Below, one piece after another: positions 26,686 to 35,839 of a stretch of 64,000 nucleotides of DNA. The position numbers and the translations under genes are program-made. How positions within the stretch are numbered: the stretch's first letter is position 1; each line of letters begins with the position of its first letter. Below the pieces are notes generated by a model that searched no databases, was not told where the DNA came from, and was given only the letters and a program-made list of their open reading frames with translations. Origin of the DNA: Oligoflexus tunisiensis (GTDB lineage Bacteria; Bdellovibrionota_B; Oligoflexia; Oligoflexales; Oligoflexaceae); assembly GCF_001748245.1 (NCBI RefSeq), contig NZ_BDFO01000001.1, positions 2,626,471 through 2,690,470 on the forward strand, given 5' to 3'.

Positions 26686-26706
26686 GAGCGAGGACCCGGC
26701 TCGCTC
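26686..26706 (+). promoter_or_regulatory. Perfect 7-bp inverted repeat in the leader of the HExxH lipoprotein gene
   Basis: GAGCGAG (26686-26692) and CTCGCTC (26700-26706) are exact reverse complements around a seven-base loop. The element ends 22 bases before the GTG at 26729. No T-run follows, so it is more likely an operator or an mRNA leader hairpin than a terminator. Confidence 0.4.
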
Positions 26707-26728
26707 CACTAACGAAGTGAGATGACCT

Positions 26729-27790
26729 GTGAAAATGTTGAAAACCGTCGGTGTTAGTGTGTTGTTCAGCCTTCACCTCTCCGCCTGCGGCGACGGGGGG
26801 TCGTCCAAAAAAGGCAGTTCCCAGCCCGTGCCTGCGCCTGTGCCTTTGAATCCCGGTTCCGGCCATATCGATGAGACTCAGCCCGCCGCTGTCGATCTTA
26901 AGAACCATATGGTTTTCGATCGTCATGTGAGTGAGACTGCCAAGGCAGGGCTGACTCGGGATTTTGCCCGCATTGAACGCTTCGATTTGACAAGCGGCAC
27001 TGACAATGACGCCGTTCTGAAAGCGATCCTGGACGTGCCGGATCTGAGTGGTGGCACGTTAAGCACCTGGCTGAAAGCCCGTGTCCGCTATATGTTGAAT
27101 CCTGACCTCTCGCTCTATCGGGTTGGACTCGTCATGTCCGGATCCCGAACCTATCAAATGACCCAGCTGGAAGGCGCCAGTGAAGAGGATACGCGCAACG
27201 TGGCCGCTGTCATGGCGGGAACGGCTCTGTATTCGTATGGCAAGAGCATGCGCGCCCGGTTTCCTCAGATCAACTATTTGATCGTGGAAGTGAACGACAA
27301 CTGGGTCCATATCAATACGCAGCGCAACGGCGTCATGCAACTCGGACCGGCACTCTTCCATCCCGATTTCATGCCCAACGCTTCCAATCCCGAGTCTTAT
27401 GCCAACACCGCGGTTCGCGTGGACACCCTTTTCCATGAAGCGCGCCATGCGGATGGCAACAGTGTATCCAGGAGCCTTGGCTTTATGCACACGCTTTGTC
27501 CCAGAGGAGCGGGGATCGCCCCGGAGTTTGTGAACCAACTCGCCTGTGATGATAATGCGAATGGCCCTTACACGGTCGGCGCAAGAATCCTGAAGGCCTA
27601 TATCCAGAAGTGTGGCGACCTCTGTTCCATTGGCGATAAGACGATCCTGGAGTCCTTTTACCTCGATAGCGTGTCCCGGGTTGTGAAACGCAGCAACGGC
27701 CAGTTGCCGAACCTGGATGCAACGCCGGAAAAGGGCTTTGACAAGGTTGATATTTCAGCCTTCTCGCTGATCCCATCCCAACGTCCATGA
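26729..27790 (+). CDS. Lipoprotein with HExxH metallopeptidase-like motif
   Basis: 353 aa, lipoprotein signal ending LFSLHLSAC. A proline- and serine-rich linker (KKGSSQPVPAPVPLNPGSG) precedes a globular domain. H236-E-A-R-H240 is a zinc HExxH motif, reached by VRVDTLFHEARHADGN. Two cysteine pairs (TLCPRG with QLACDD; KCGDLC) could form disulfides. The motif suggests a zinc metallopeptidase, though the third ligand is not obvious and I do not know the family. The start is a GTG at 26729 or the ATG two codons on. The gene has its own leader with an inverted repeat and is followed seven bases later by a small anchored protein. Confidence 0.6.
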   Translation: MKMLKTVGVSVLFSLHLSACGDGGSSKKGSSQPVPAPVPLNPGSGHIDETQPAAVDLKNHMVFDRHVSETAKAGLTRDFARIERFDLTSGTDNDAVLKAILDVPDLSGGTLSTWLKARVRYMLNPDLSLYRVGLVMSGSRTYQMTQLEGASEEDTRNVAAVMAGTALYSYGKSMRARFPQINYLIVEVNDNWVHINTQRNGVMQLGPALFHPDFMPNASNPESYANTAVRVDTLFHEARHADGNSVSRSLGFMHTLCPRGAGIAPEFVNQLACDDNANGPYTVGARILKAYIQKCGDLCSIGDKTILESFYLDSVSRVVKRSNGQLPNLDATPEKGFDKVDISAFSLIPSQRP

Positions 27791-27797
27791 GGGGCCT

Positions 27798-28391
27798 ATG
27801 AAACGCCAAAAGGTTTTGCTGCTTCTGGCCCTGACCGCCGCGCTCGCGGTGGGCTTTTTTCTCCTGAATCGATCCGTGCCCGAAACGGCACCTGTTGAGA
27901 ATCATGATACGATGACAACGACGGAGCCGGCCGCGGGGCCCGACATCGTGCAGGATCCTCCTGCTGAGCCTGCTCAGAAGGCCAAAACCACAGCTGCTGT
28001 TGAACCCGATCCGGTTGCAAGCACCCAGGTTGAGGAGCCGGTGGCTGAAAAAATTCAGGAAAACTTCCAGGTGGCGCGCGAGGCCTTTCAAAAAAAGGAC
28101 GTTATCGCCAAATCCAAAACGGAAGAGGTTCATCATATGCCCCGGCCCACGCTTGAGGCCGCACGCCGTCTGGGTGAGATTGCCGAACTGGAAGCTCAGC
28201 ATCCTGAGCAGGCCGAAAGTTTTCGCGAATTTTATTTGGAATGTGCCCGCGATACAGACACCATCACAGTCATCCGAGCTCAGTGTCTCGATAAGTATGT
28301 GAAGGTTTCGAAAATGGACTCGGCCGGTCAAAAGCAGTTTGTGCGTGACTTCCCCGAGGAAGTTGTCCGTCTCTACGAGGCCCTGCAGTAA
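27798..28391 (+). CDS. Membrane-anchored protein of unknown function
   Basis: 197 aa. An N-terminal membrane anchor or uncleaved signal (KVLLLLALTAALAVGFFLL) is followed by about 70 residues rich in proline, alanine and glutamate, then a compact helical domain of about 90 residues with two cysteines (YLECARDTDT and RAQCLDKYVK) that may pair. It resembles a periplasmic domain on a flexible stalk. No family was recognised. It follows the HExxH lipoprotein by seven bases and converges on the FecR-like gene, with one base between the stops. Confidence 0.55.
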   Translation: MKRQKVLLLLALTAALAVGFFLLNRSVPETAPVENHDTMTTTEPAAGPDIVQDPPAEPAQKAKTTAAVEPDPVASTQVEEPVAEKIQENFQVAREAFQKKDVIAKSKTEEVHHMPRPTLEAARRLGEIAELEAQHPEQAESFREFYLECARDTDTITVIRAQCLDKYVKVSKMDSAGQKQFVRDFPEEVVRLYEALQ

Positions 28392-28392
28392 G

Positions 28393-29643
28393 TCAACGCA
28401 GGTTGAGCAGGACGGTCTCATCCCGTTTGAGTTCGTGAGCCTTGCGTCCCAGCCTTCGCCACTGGATGGCGAGGGTGCGATCCAGAACCCGCAGCTGCCG
28501 GCTGGCACTGGCCACCGGCGCGTCCCGTGTCACACGATTTTGTTTCATCACAAAGTAATGCCAGGTGCCGGGAGGCAGACGCAGTTTGACAAAGGTCTCC
28601 TGTGTGGCAGGCTTTACATATTCCTTGCCGTTTTCCCCTTGCACCACGAGTCGATACTGATCTCCCGCGCGAAGCCCATCCCGATCCGTCCAAATGAAAA
28701 GCGTTTCCGCCTTGGAGGCCGTGGCGGCAATTTCCAGATCCTGCGGAGGATACTGGATTTGCAAGGTCGGACTTTGCCTGATGCCCGCCTTGGTCAATTC
28801 CCTGGACAGGGGATCCTCGGCCGGGATGAACGCGAGAGGACGGTCGACATTCAACCGCAGAACCTCGCTCCGATAGTGATAGTCGACGCTGGAGATCTGC
28901 AGGCGATAGGAGCCTGGCTCACGAATGGTCAGAAGATAACGATGTCCTTGCACGGTGGCCAGAGGCTCGCGCTTGATATCACCAGCCGGCCAGAGAAAGA
29001 TTTTGAAACGCAGGTGATCATTCGGGCTTTCCCAATAGAGGGGAATCTGAGCGGTCCTGTCACTGATGAAGTGCAGGCTGTCCTGGCCTGGGGAAAGCAG
29101 AGCGAGATTGCTGATTTTCCGGGCGCTTTCGAGGTTTTCCTTCTGCGGGTCGGCTTTGAGTTTCGGCAGTTCCTGGGCGGTTTCGATGGAAAGGAGATGA
29201 CGGACGAAAGCGGCACCGAAGCTCAGAAGGGGATGCCCGGTCGCTTCCTTTTCCTGAGAGGCCCCTTCATTCCAAAGGCCATCGACCACATAATCCTTGA
29301 AACGCAGTTCCTTGAAAATATGCCGATCCAGTCGCACGATCATGGGTTCGGCGATACGCAGGCGGGCCTCCGTTTCAGCGGCCGACAGCGTGCGGCCGGT
29401 TTGTTTCAGTTCAATGCTGGACCCTGGATCGAGGCGCAAAAGGCTGCCCTCATCGAAATTCGCCGTCCTGAGCTTTTGCCAGTCGGAACCCAGCGGTGGC
29501 ATGATCCAGATGGTGCCGCTGCGCCGCACGGTTACGAACTGCCGCGCCTCGCTCAGAGCCTGAGCGGAGAGGCTGAGGAGCCACGCAGCCGTGAGCAGCA
29601 TGACGTTATTTCTTTTGTTTTTCCATAAGGTCGACACGTTCAC
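28393..29643 (-). CDS. Exported FecR-like protein
   Basis: 416 aa. A GTG at 29643, with GAGG five bases upstream, gives a positively charged n-region and a signal peptide (VMLLTAAWLLSLSAQA); it overlaps the previous gene by 38 bases. The first 60 mature residues (VTVRRSGTIWIMPPLG, then SLLRLDPGSSIELKQTGR) look like a FecR domain, a fold that in other proteins senses or binds periplasmic partners. Three beta-rich units follow, each with an IPLYWES or TLFIWTDRDG type core typical of FecR-associated repeats. It is the last gene of the MotA/MotB operon. The FecR assignment is by pattern only. Confidence 0.55.
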   Translation of the reverse strand: MNVSTLWKNKRNNVMLLTAAWLLSLSAQALSEARQFVTVRRSGTIWIMPPLGSDWQKLRTANFDEGSLLRLDPGSSIELKQTGRTLSAAETEARLRIAEPMIVRLDRHIFKELRFKDYVVDGLWNEGASQEKEATGHPLLSFGAAFVRHLLSIETAQELPKLKADPQKENLESARKISNLALLSPGQDSLHFISDRTAQIPLYWESPNDHLRFKIFLWPAGDIKREPLATVQGHRYLLTIREPGSYRLQISSVDYHYRSEVLRLNVDRPLAFIPAEDPLSRELTKAGIRQSPTLQIQYPPQDLEIAATASKAETLFIWTDRDGLRAGDQYRLVVQGENGKEYVKPATQETFVKLRLPPGTWHYFVMKQNRVTRDAPVASASRQLRVLDRTLAIQWRRLGRKAHELKRDETVLLNLR

Positions 29644-30634
29644 GAACGCCTCGGGTATTTTTGTTGATCGATTCCACGAGAGGACGCAGCTCCAGAAGAA
29701 AAGTCTGCGGTGTCAACTGGGTGGGAATCAGATAGCCCTTGGAGAATTCGTCCAGGGAGTGCGCGAGCCGCTGCACCTCGTCCTGCAGCGAAGACACCGT
29801 GCTCCGCCAGACCATAACGGTAAGGCCCATGAAACCGAGCAGCAGACCGAGGGCGATGGTGGCGGGCACCAACAAAGGAGCGAAATAAAGCGCGGATGAG
29901 CTTTCCACAAAGAAGGTCAGGTTGCTGTCCGGGATGGCCATATAAAACCCGTATTCACCACCATCCCTGGTCACGCGCAGAGGGGTTCCGGCCCGGGACA
30001 GGGGCGAGCGAATGAACTCCTGTACCAGGGGCTGCTTAAGGATGAGCTCCTCGGTATCCTCCGGCACGGACGAATAAATCAGAGCCGCATCCTGATTGAT
30101 AATATAAAGGCGCTGGGTATTGTCCGGCAGGTTGCGCGGCAGAAAGCTGGCATCCAGATTCCAAAGAGCCCGATAAAGGCCCGGCTTCAGGTCCTTGTCG
30201 GCGAACTGGGTCGGATGATCCAGGCGCACGTGTGTTACGATCACCAGCTGCCCCTGAATTTTCAGGGTTTCCAGTTCCGTGTGGTGTTCCGTCTTTTGAT
30301 TCAGCTGCTTCAATTCCTCGGGGGTGACCTGGCCGCGAACGGGCTGCAGCTGCCTGCCATTCATCAGGAGCAGCGCCCGCGGTTCCCGGGTGAAACGCAG
30401 CTGCCAGGCACCGTCCACACGGTCCAGGAAGTGCCGGGATTCATCGCGCAGCATATCCTTGATACGATAGGCCTGCTGCTCGAAATTCATGAAGGCCAGG
30501 GTGCGACGCTGTTCGATTTCATCCTTGAGATAAAAATGGAGCAGGGTTCCCATCGAGACAAGCGGAGCGAGCACGGAGGCCGCGAGCAGGCGCAAACCCC
30601 AGCGACGCCAGGCTTGAGCTTTGGGTTGGCTCAT
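29606..30634 (-). CDS. Membrane sensor protein without output domain
   Basis: 342 aa with two membrane segments: LRLLAASVLAPLVSMGTLLH near residue 14-34 and FAPLLVPATIALGLLLGFMG near 250-275. Between them lies a 215-residue periplasmic region that reads like a Cache/PAS-type sensor (YRALWNLDASFLPRNLPD, then YIINQDAALIYSSVPEDTEE). The tail after the second segment is a 65-residue helix or coiled coil (VQRLAHSLDEFSKGY) ending in KQKK, like the first part of a HAMP linker. No kinase, cyclase or methyl-accepting domain follows. The start overlaps MotB as ATGA. It may pass a periplasmic signal to the stator; this is inferred from position only. Confidence 0.6.
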   Translation of the reverse strand: MSQPKAQAWRRWGLRLLAASVLAPLVSMGTLLHFYLKDEIEQRRTLAFMNFEQQAYRIKDMLRDESRHFLDRVDGAWQLRFTREPRALLLMNGRQLQPVRGQVTPEELKQLNQKTEHHTELETLKIQGQLVIVTHVRLDHPTQFADKDLKPGLYRALWNLDASFLPRNLPDNTQRLYIINQDAALIYSSVPEDTEELILKQPLVQEFIRSPLSRAGTPLRVTRDGGEYGFYMAIPDSNLTFFVESSSALYFAPLLVPATIALGLLLGFMGLTVMVWRSTVSSLQDEVQRLAHSLDEFSKGYLIPTQLTPQTFLLELRPLVESINKNTRGVRERVDLMEKQKK

Positions 30635-31488
30635 GGCTTCACCTTTCCTTCCGCATCCGTTTCCTGCTTTTGGACCGGACGCTTGCGCTTGATAGCAATT
30701 TCGATGCGACGGTTTTGGGCCCGTGCATCGAGCAGGGATTCCCCGGCAAGCCCGATGACCGGAACCAGGGGTTGAAAATGAGCGACACCGGCGATTCGCA
30801 ATTTTTCGCCGGACAGACCTTCACTCCGCATGACAGCGGCCACGGCGGCCGCGCGCGCCGCGGAAAGTTCCCAGTTGCTGGCCCACTTGCCACCCGCCCG
30901 GGTCGGCTGCTCATCGGTATGGCCGGTAATTTCCACTTCCAAAAGATCATCCATGGGCAGAAGACCCCTGGCGAGTTCCGCGAGGTTATTCCGCGTGAGA
31001 CTGTTGATGTCAGCCTCGCCGCTGCGGAAGGTCGTATCGCTGGGAATGACAATCCGCAGCGCGATATCCTTTTGCAGGGGACCGGCTTTTAACACCTGGA
31101 GCTGTTGTTTGGCCTTGGGGCTCATCTCCTGGTCCAGGATTTTTTGAAAGGCTTCCGCACTACCGGCTTCCGCATATTTGCGCTCGATATTGCCGACCGC
31201 ATTCTCCGCACTATCGCCGAGGTCGAGCATCGTGACCAGCAGCTGAAACGCTCGGGCTTTGCGCTCCTCGCTGGCCTCTTCCAGCACCTGCTCCATGGAG
31301 GCCCGTTTGTTGCCCAGCATGGCATCGCCGATCGCCTTTTCCAGTTTCTTGACGGAACCTTCGTCCGCCACCACCTTATACATCAGGATAAAAAAGCCCA
31401 GCATCAAGGTCACAAGGTCAGCGTAGGAGACGATCCATCCCTCGTCGCTCTCCTCATGCTGCTCCATGTGGTGCGGGCTCCTGGCCAT
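30631..31488 (-). CDS. motB: MotB-type stator protein with OmpA peptidoglycan-binding domain
   Basis: 285 aa. One membrane helix near the N-terminus carries the ion-binding aspartate D24 in WIVSYADLVTLMLGFF, the MotB/PomB signature. A linker leads to an OmpA-like domain from about 150 with ITGHTDEQPT, NWELSAARA and NRRIEIAI, which in MotB grips peptidoglycan. It is a full MotB rather than a TolR/ExbD or ZorB protein. A GAGAG site lies eight bases before the ATG. It is three bases from MotA and coupled by ATGA to the sensor gene. What it drives is open: a flagellum encoded elsewhere, or the FliF-FliG fusion protein at 48.9 kb. Confidence 0.92.
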   Translation of the reverse strand: MARSPHHMEQHEESDEGWIVSYADLVTLMLGFFILMYKVVADEGSVKKLEKAIGDAMLGNKRASMEQVLEEASEERKARAFQLLVTMLDLGDSAENAVGNIERKYAEAGSAEAFQKILDQEMSPKAKQQLQVLKAGPLQKDIALRIVIPSDTTFRSGEADINSLTRNNLAELARGLLPMDDLLEVEITGHTDEQPTRAGGKWASNWELSAARAAAVAAVMRSEGLSGEKLRIAGVAHFQPLVPVIGLAGESLLDARAQNRRIEIAIKRKRPVQKQETDAEGKVKP

Positions 31489-31491
31489 GCT

Positions 31492-32283
31492 TTAGGCTCT
31501 CTTCATTTGACGTTGGCCAGGCAGAAGGAAGGACTTCACCTTTTCCTCGATGAACTTGGCCGGTTTCTTTTCGTGGATCAACATGATGGCTTCGATAATC
31601 ATTTTACGGATCACAAATTCATCACGGGATTTTTTGCCGAGATACTCGGCAATCGGCAGAAACACGACGTTGGCCAGCACAAGGCCATAGAGCGTGGCCA
31701 GAAGAGCGAGCGACATCGAGGAACCAATGCTGTCGGAATTGCCTTTCCCGATCGCCTGGAGCAGCGCAATCATCCCCATCGTGGTCCCCATCAGCCCAAA
31801 GGCGGGAGGGAACTTGGCAATGGTTTTGAAGATGGCCGCGTCCTGGTTGTAGCTGGCGAAAATGGTCTCAGCCCGCAGCTCGAGGAGCTCACGCAATTCA
31901 TTCCGGGTGATATCCGCATCGGTCCAATGCAAAACCTGCGAGCATTCCCGCAGAAAAGGGTGTTTAACGGATTCCGAGGCATTTTTGAAAGCCTCGCGAC
32001 CTTGCAGACGGGCCTTCGACAGTTGAATGACGGATTCCAAAACCTCAGCATGCGTGTTGGCCGGTTTGCGGGCTATGCCTTTGATAAAGACTTTAAAGAG
32101 ATTCATGACCTGACGGTAAGGAAAGCAGGACGAGGCCACGAAAAGCGTGCCGCCGAGCACCAGGACGATGGAGTGCAAATCAAACGCAATCCACGGGTTT
32201 TCCAGCGACATGATAAGGCTGACAAGGACAATGACAAAGCAGCCCACGAATGCGAAGACGGTTCCGAAGTTAAAACTTCCCAT
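31492..32283 (-). CDS. motA: MotA-type stator protein
   Basis: 263 aa from the ATG at 32283 (MGSFNFGTVFAFVG); a longer in-frame start at 32334 adds 17 polar residues without a better site. Four membrane segments are visible, two near the start and two at about 150-200, separated by a large cytoplasmic loop. The conserved MotA features are the proline in KFPPAFGLMGTTMGMI and the segment LYGLVLANVVFLPIAEYL with the second proline. MotA and MotB form the ion-driven stator. The gene follows the 1137-aa TPR gene and precedes motB by three bases. Confidence 0.92.
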   Translation of the reverse strand: MGSFNFGTVFAFVGCFVIVLVSLIMSLENPWIAFDLHSIVLVLGGTLFVASSCFPYRQVMNLFKVFIKGIARKPANTHAEVLESVIQLSKARLQGREAFKNASESVKHPFLRECSQVLHWTDADITRNELRELLELRAETIFASYNQDAAIFKTIAKFPPAFGLMGTTMGMIALLQAIGKGNSDSIGSSMSLALLATLYGLVLANVVFLPIAEYLGKKSRDEFVIRKMIIEAIMLIHEKKPAKFIEEKVKSFLLPGQRQMKRA

Positions 32284-32375
32284 GACGCTACCTTTGCCGA
32301 GAAATGGCGGCTGACGTTCGATGTCCATCTTCATTTTAGAATGAAAAGTCGTGGGTCTGAGTCGGCAGATTCTGC

Positions 32376-35300
32376 TCAGTGATCGGGCTGAAAGCGGGCT
32401 TTCCAGATCTGCATCAGAGCGAGCTGCTGACGCGCGGCCTCGGCCAGAGCAGGGGAGGATTCAGCGAGGCGAAGGGCCTGCTGCATCCAGGTGATGGCCT
32501 TGGCTGCATGACGATGATTTTGAAATTCCAGGAGACTGCAGTTGTAAAAAGCCTCGGGCGTGGCAGCTCCGGGTGCGGTCAAACCTTCACAGCGATGATC
32601 GGCTGGTTCATTCAATTCGAGCTGCCGCTCCATCGCGACCAGAGTCCAGGCCACCTGCGGATCCTGTTCCAGAGGCTGAAGCATCTGAAGCGCCTTGGCA
32701 AAGAATCCGAAGCGGGCATAAAGAAGGCCCAGTTGCTTCCGCACTTCAAGGTGATCGGGTTGCAACGCGAGAGCCTTCTGCCAATGCTCCTCAGCCTTGG
32801 TGAAATGATCCAGGCGGGCCTCCAGACGGCCCTGTTGCCAGTGGCCCAGGGCCTGTGACGCAGGATCAGCGGCCTGGAGCAGACGTTCATTGAGCCATTC
32901 GGCGCGAATGAAATCCCGTTCGTGCAGGGTAAAATTAATGGCCTGCAGCATCAGGGAAGCCGGCGGCGCTCCTGCATTCTGCTGGCTGGCGCTCAGCAGA
33001 GCCGCAACGGCCTCGTCCCAGCGGGTCCAGCTCAACGTGCGGCTGGCGGCATCCTCGGCGTCAAGCAGGGAGGGAATCCAATCGTGGAATTGAATGACGT
33101 CTTCCTTCAGGCGATGAGCTTCCTGAATGATGCGGGGATTGTCTCCATGCAAAGTGCCAAACCGTTCGATGGTCTTGCTGGCCGCTCCGGAAAAGCTTTT
33201 GGCCTTGGCCCGCCAGGACGCGATCTGACTCGCAATCTGGCTCATGATTTTCTTGCGATCCAGACCTTCCACTTCCGGCAGGCGATTCAAGGCCTCTGCA
33301 AAATTTTCCGCGGCCAGAGCGAGATCACAGAGTGCGCTGCTTCCCCAATGAGGATCGCGGGTTTGCAGGACCTTATTGTAAAGAGCCTCCAGCTCATCAT
33401 AAGCCTGTTTTTTTACCTGAATCGAACTGATCAGCTCGTCCGAGCGCGTACCGTAGACGGGCAGGGCCTGGAAGGCGGCAAGGCCTTGCTGGGCCTCGTG
33501 GTAGGCTAGCCCCCCGAGCAGGCGCCGTGATTCAGGACCGAGGCTATCCGCCAGCTCCAGATAAAAATTCGTCATGATGGTTTTGATGGTTTCGTCGCGC
33601 GTCGGCGTCAGGCTTTTGGCCCGACGGAGGTGATCGAGGACCAGCATTTTCTGATCCACGCTCAGATCCTCGCGCGTCAGCAGCTGATTCATGGCATAAG
33701 TCTGAAGCTGCTCACTGTAACCGCCATAGGCCAGCGCCCGGGCCAGACGCAGCCGCAGAGGAATGCCCTGGGTCAGATGCGCTCCTAATTTTTCACAGCT
33801 GCGCAAACCCAAAAGCGGCTGCTCCAAAATATCGAAGAGGCAGGTCTTCTGCAGAATGAAATCATTCTGTTCCCCCGTCCAGCGATAGGCGAGCGTCCAT
33901 TGCAGGTAGCGTCGTGCCCGCGGGATCTGGACCGTGCGTTCCGCCAGCGAAATCAGATCGAGCAGTCGCGCCGGTGCCTCGGGCGCATTCGGATAGTCAT
34001 GCAGCCAGGTTTCGAGACGATCCATGGCCCGCGCGAAGCGGCCTGCATTTTGATCCAACGTGACCGCTGTCAAAAGACTGCGACTGGCGAGAGGATCACC
34101 CTTTTCCTTTTGCGCAAAGACGAAATAGGCCTCGGCCTGATCGGTCGTGCTGAGCTGGGCAATCCGTTGAAAGGAACTCTGGCGCCGCAGGTCCTTGAGC
34201 CTGATGCCCCAGGGGCCGCTTTGGAAATTGCGAATATTGAGGAGTTTATCTGTGGTCATATAAACTTCATCAGGATGGGAACGCGTGAGTTCGATCAGGC
34301 GCTCGGCAGCCGTTTGACCTTCAATGGCCTCAGGAAAGGCGTAGACGATCTGCCACAGTTTTTGCTGGGCATCGACCGCGAGACCCTGTTTCAGCGCCTG
34401 ACGGGCCATCATCAGATCGCAGCGGCTCAGTTCCTGCCGCCCATCGGGCACCAGCTTTTGATAGATGCGACAGGCATCCATAAACGATTCATCGAGCTCG
34501 ACATTCGATGCGGTCAGACCAAAATTTTTCAGCATGAGATTCGCAAACATCCTTCGCTGGGCCGGTGCGGTGGCGCTTAAGGCCAGCTGCCGATAAACCA
34601 GGGCCGCGTCGGCATAGCGATGGGCTTCCTGCAAAATGCGGCCACGCAGATGCAGAACGTCCGTCACATCCCAGCGCGGGGGCAGGGCGGCGATCGATGT
34701 TTGCATGAGCTGATCCAGCCGTTCGAGGACGGCGGAGGATTCCCGCACACTGCGACTTTTCAGAAGGAAATCAGCCGCCTTCTGCTGAGTCGCCGCAAAA
34801 AGAAAGGCATCATCCGTGCGACGCTTGTCGTCCGCCTGGCGCAAGCGTGCGGCCGCATGCCGGGAAAAGGCCTCCAGCGCTTCCAGCAGACTCGGAATAT
34901 GCGCGGGTTCCTTCAGCAGTTTCTCAAGGTGATGGCTCGCCAGGCGCAAGGATTGGGAATGCGGCTCTTTCAGATTCAGGACGGCATCGAGAGCAGCCCG
35001 GCGTGCATCCGGATCCGGGGATTGCGTCAGAACACAAAAGGCCGCCTGACCGATGGCATCCTGATCCCCCTTGACCTGCAGAAGCTTCAGGAGAGGCTCG
35101 ACAGCGCGACCACGCACGGCAAAGGATTGCAAAAAGGTTTGAAATTTTTCCCGCACCCTGGGTTCCGCAAGAAGGGGTGAGTTCAGGACCTGGATCAGCT
35201 GCCCCAGGGAAGCTTCACTTTGCCCCAGCAAAAGCAGGGTTTCCATGCGACGCCAGCTCATCCAGGGCCGTAGTGCGTCCGCATCAAAGCGTTGGAATAG

Positions 35301-35789
35301 GCGCAGAGCTTCGGAATAATCGCGAAAACCGAGCCGGGTTTCCGCCTGCAGCCAGATGGTGAGAGGACCGGCACCCTGTTTCAAGGCGGGCTCCAGAATA
35401 TCCCATTGACGTTGCGCCAGCATCAAAAGCAGCCAGTGCACACGCAGGGATTCCAGGGCTTCCGGCTTATGCCGAAATAAAAATTCCTGAACCTCGCGCA
35501 CGAGATCCTGACTGGTCGTGTCATTCCATATCGGTGTGGGCAGCCGGGACTGGGTCACGAGGTGCGAACGGAGGCGTTTTTCCAGAGCCCTGGCATCCGG
35601 CCGGGTTGTGGTTTCCAGAAGCCGTATGGCTCCGGGCAGAGCGGGTGCCATATCCAGCGGCTCATAACTGCCCTGGCAGTTTTCCTTCCAGGCCGCATGG
35701 GCTCCGGAATGCATGCAAAAGACCAGAACGCAGACGATGCCGCGCCATATCCGGGTCACGGCCCGGGGCCTGCTGGTTTGTTTCTGCAT
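32376..35789 (-). CDS. Large exported TPR/helical-repeat protein
   Basis: 1137 aa from the ATG at 35789 (ACGGG seven bases upstream; an ATG two codons earlier is too close to it). A signal peptide (IWRGIVCVLVFCMHSGAHA) is followed by over a thousand residues of alpha-helical repeats. The best TPRs are at the end (GHWQQGRLEARLDHFTKAEE, then HWQKALALQPDHLEVRKQL) and in the middle (YADAALVYRQLALSATAP). There are no catalytic motifs. It is the first gene of the MotA/MotB operon, which makes a periplasmic scaffold for that stator a reasonable guess. It resembles the 1009-aa protein at 22.5 kb in design, though not obviously in sequence. Confidence 0.7.
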   Translation of the reverse strand: MQKQTSRPRAVTRIWRGIVCVLVFCMHSGAHAAWKENCQGSYEPLDMAPALPGAIRLLETTTRPDARALEKRLRSHLVTQSRLPTPIWNDTTSQDLVREVQEFLFRHKPEALESLRVHWLLLMLAQRQWDILEPALKQGAGPLTIWLQAETRLGFRDYSEALRLFQRFDADALRPWMSWRRMETLLLLGQSEASLGQLIQVLNSPLLAEPRVREKFQTFLQSFAVRGRAVEPLLKLLQVKGDQDAIGQAAFCVLTQSPDPDARRAALDAVLNLKEPHSQSLRLASHHLEKLLKEPAHIPSLLEALEAFSRHAAARLRQADDKRRTDDAFLFAATQQKAADFLLKSRSVRESSAVLERLDQLMQTSIAALPPRWDVTDVLHLRGRILQEAHRYADAALVYRQLALSATAPAQRRMFANLMLKNFGLTASNVELDESFMDACRIYQKLVPDGRQELSRCDLMMARQALKQGLAVDAQQKLWQIVYAFPEAIEGQTAAERLIELTRSHPDEVYMTTDKLLNIRNFQSGPWGIRLKDLRRQSSFQRIAQLSTTDQAEAYFVFAQKEKGDPLASRSLLTAVTLDQNAGRFARAMDRLETWLHDYPNAPEAPARLLDLISLAERTVQIPRARRYLQWTLAYRWTGEQNDFILQKTCLFDILEQPLLGLRSCEKLGAHLTQGIPLRLRLARALAYGGYSEQLQTYAMNQLLTREDLSVDQKMLVLDHLRRAKSLTPTRDETIKTIMTNFYLELADSLGPESRRLLGGLAYHEAQQGLAAFQALPVYGTRSDELISSIQVKKQAYDELEALYNKVLQTRDPHWGSSALCDLALAAENFAEALNRLPEVEGLDRKKIMSQIASQIASWRAKAKSFSGAASKTIERFGTLHGDNPRIIQEAHRLKEDVIQFHDWIPSLLDAEDAASRTLSWTRWDEAVAALLSASQQNAGAPPASLMLQAINFTLHERDFIRAEWLNERLLQAADPASQALGHWQQGRLEARLDHFTKAEEHWQKALALQPDHLEVRKQLGLLYARFGFFAKALQMLQPLEQDPQVAWTLVAMERQLELNEPADHRCEGLTAPGAATPEAFYNCSLLEFQNHRHAAKAITWMQQALRLAESSPALAEAARQQLALMQIWKARFQPDH

Positions 35790-35839
35790 GAACATACCCG
35801 TCCGATCTCTTGGGCCATAAGCTCTGCATCCAGTATAAC

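Noticed and set aside
30631..32283. MotA/MotB pair as a Zorya-type (ZorAB) anti-phage module
   Set aside because: MotA lacks the long C-terminal tail of ZorA, MotB has a classic OmpA domain, and no ZorC, ZorD or ZorE gene is near.
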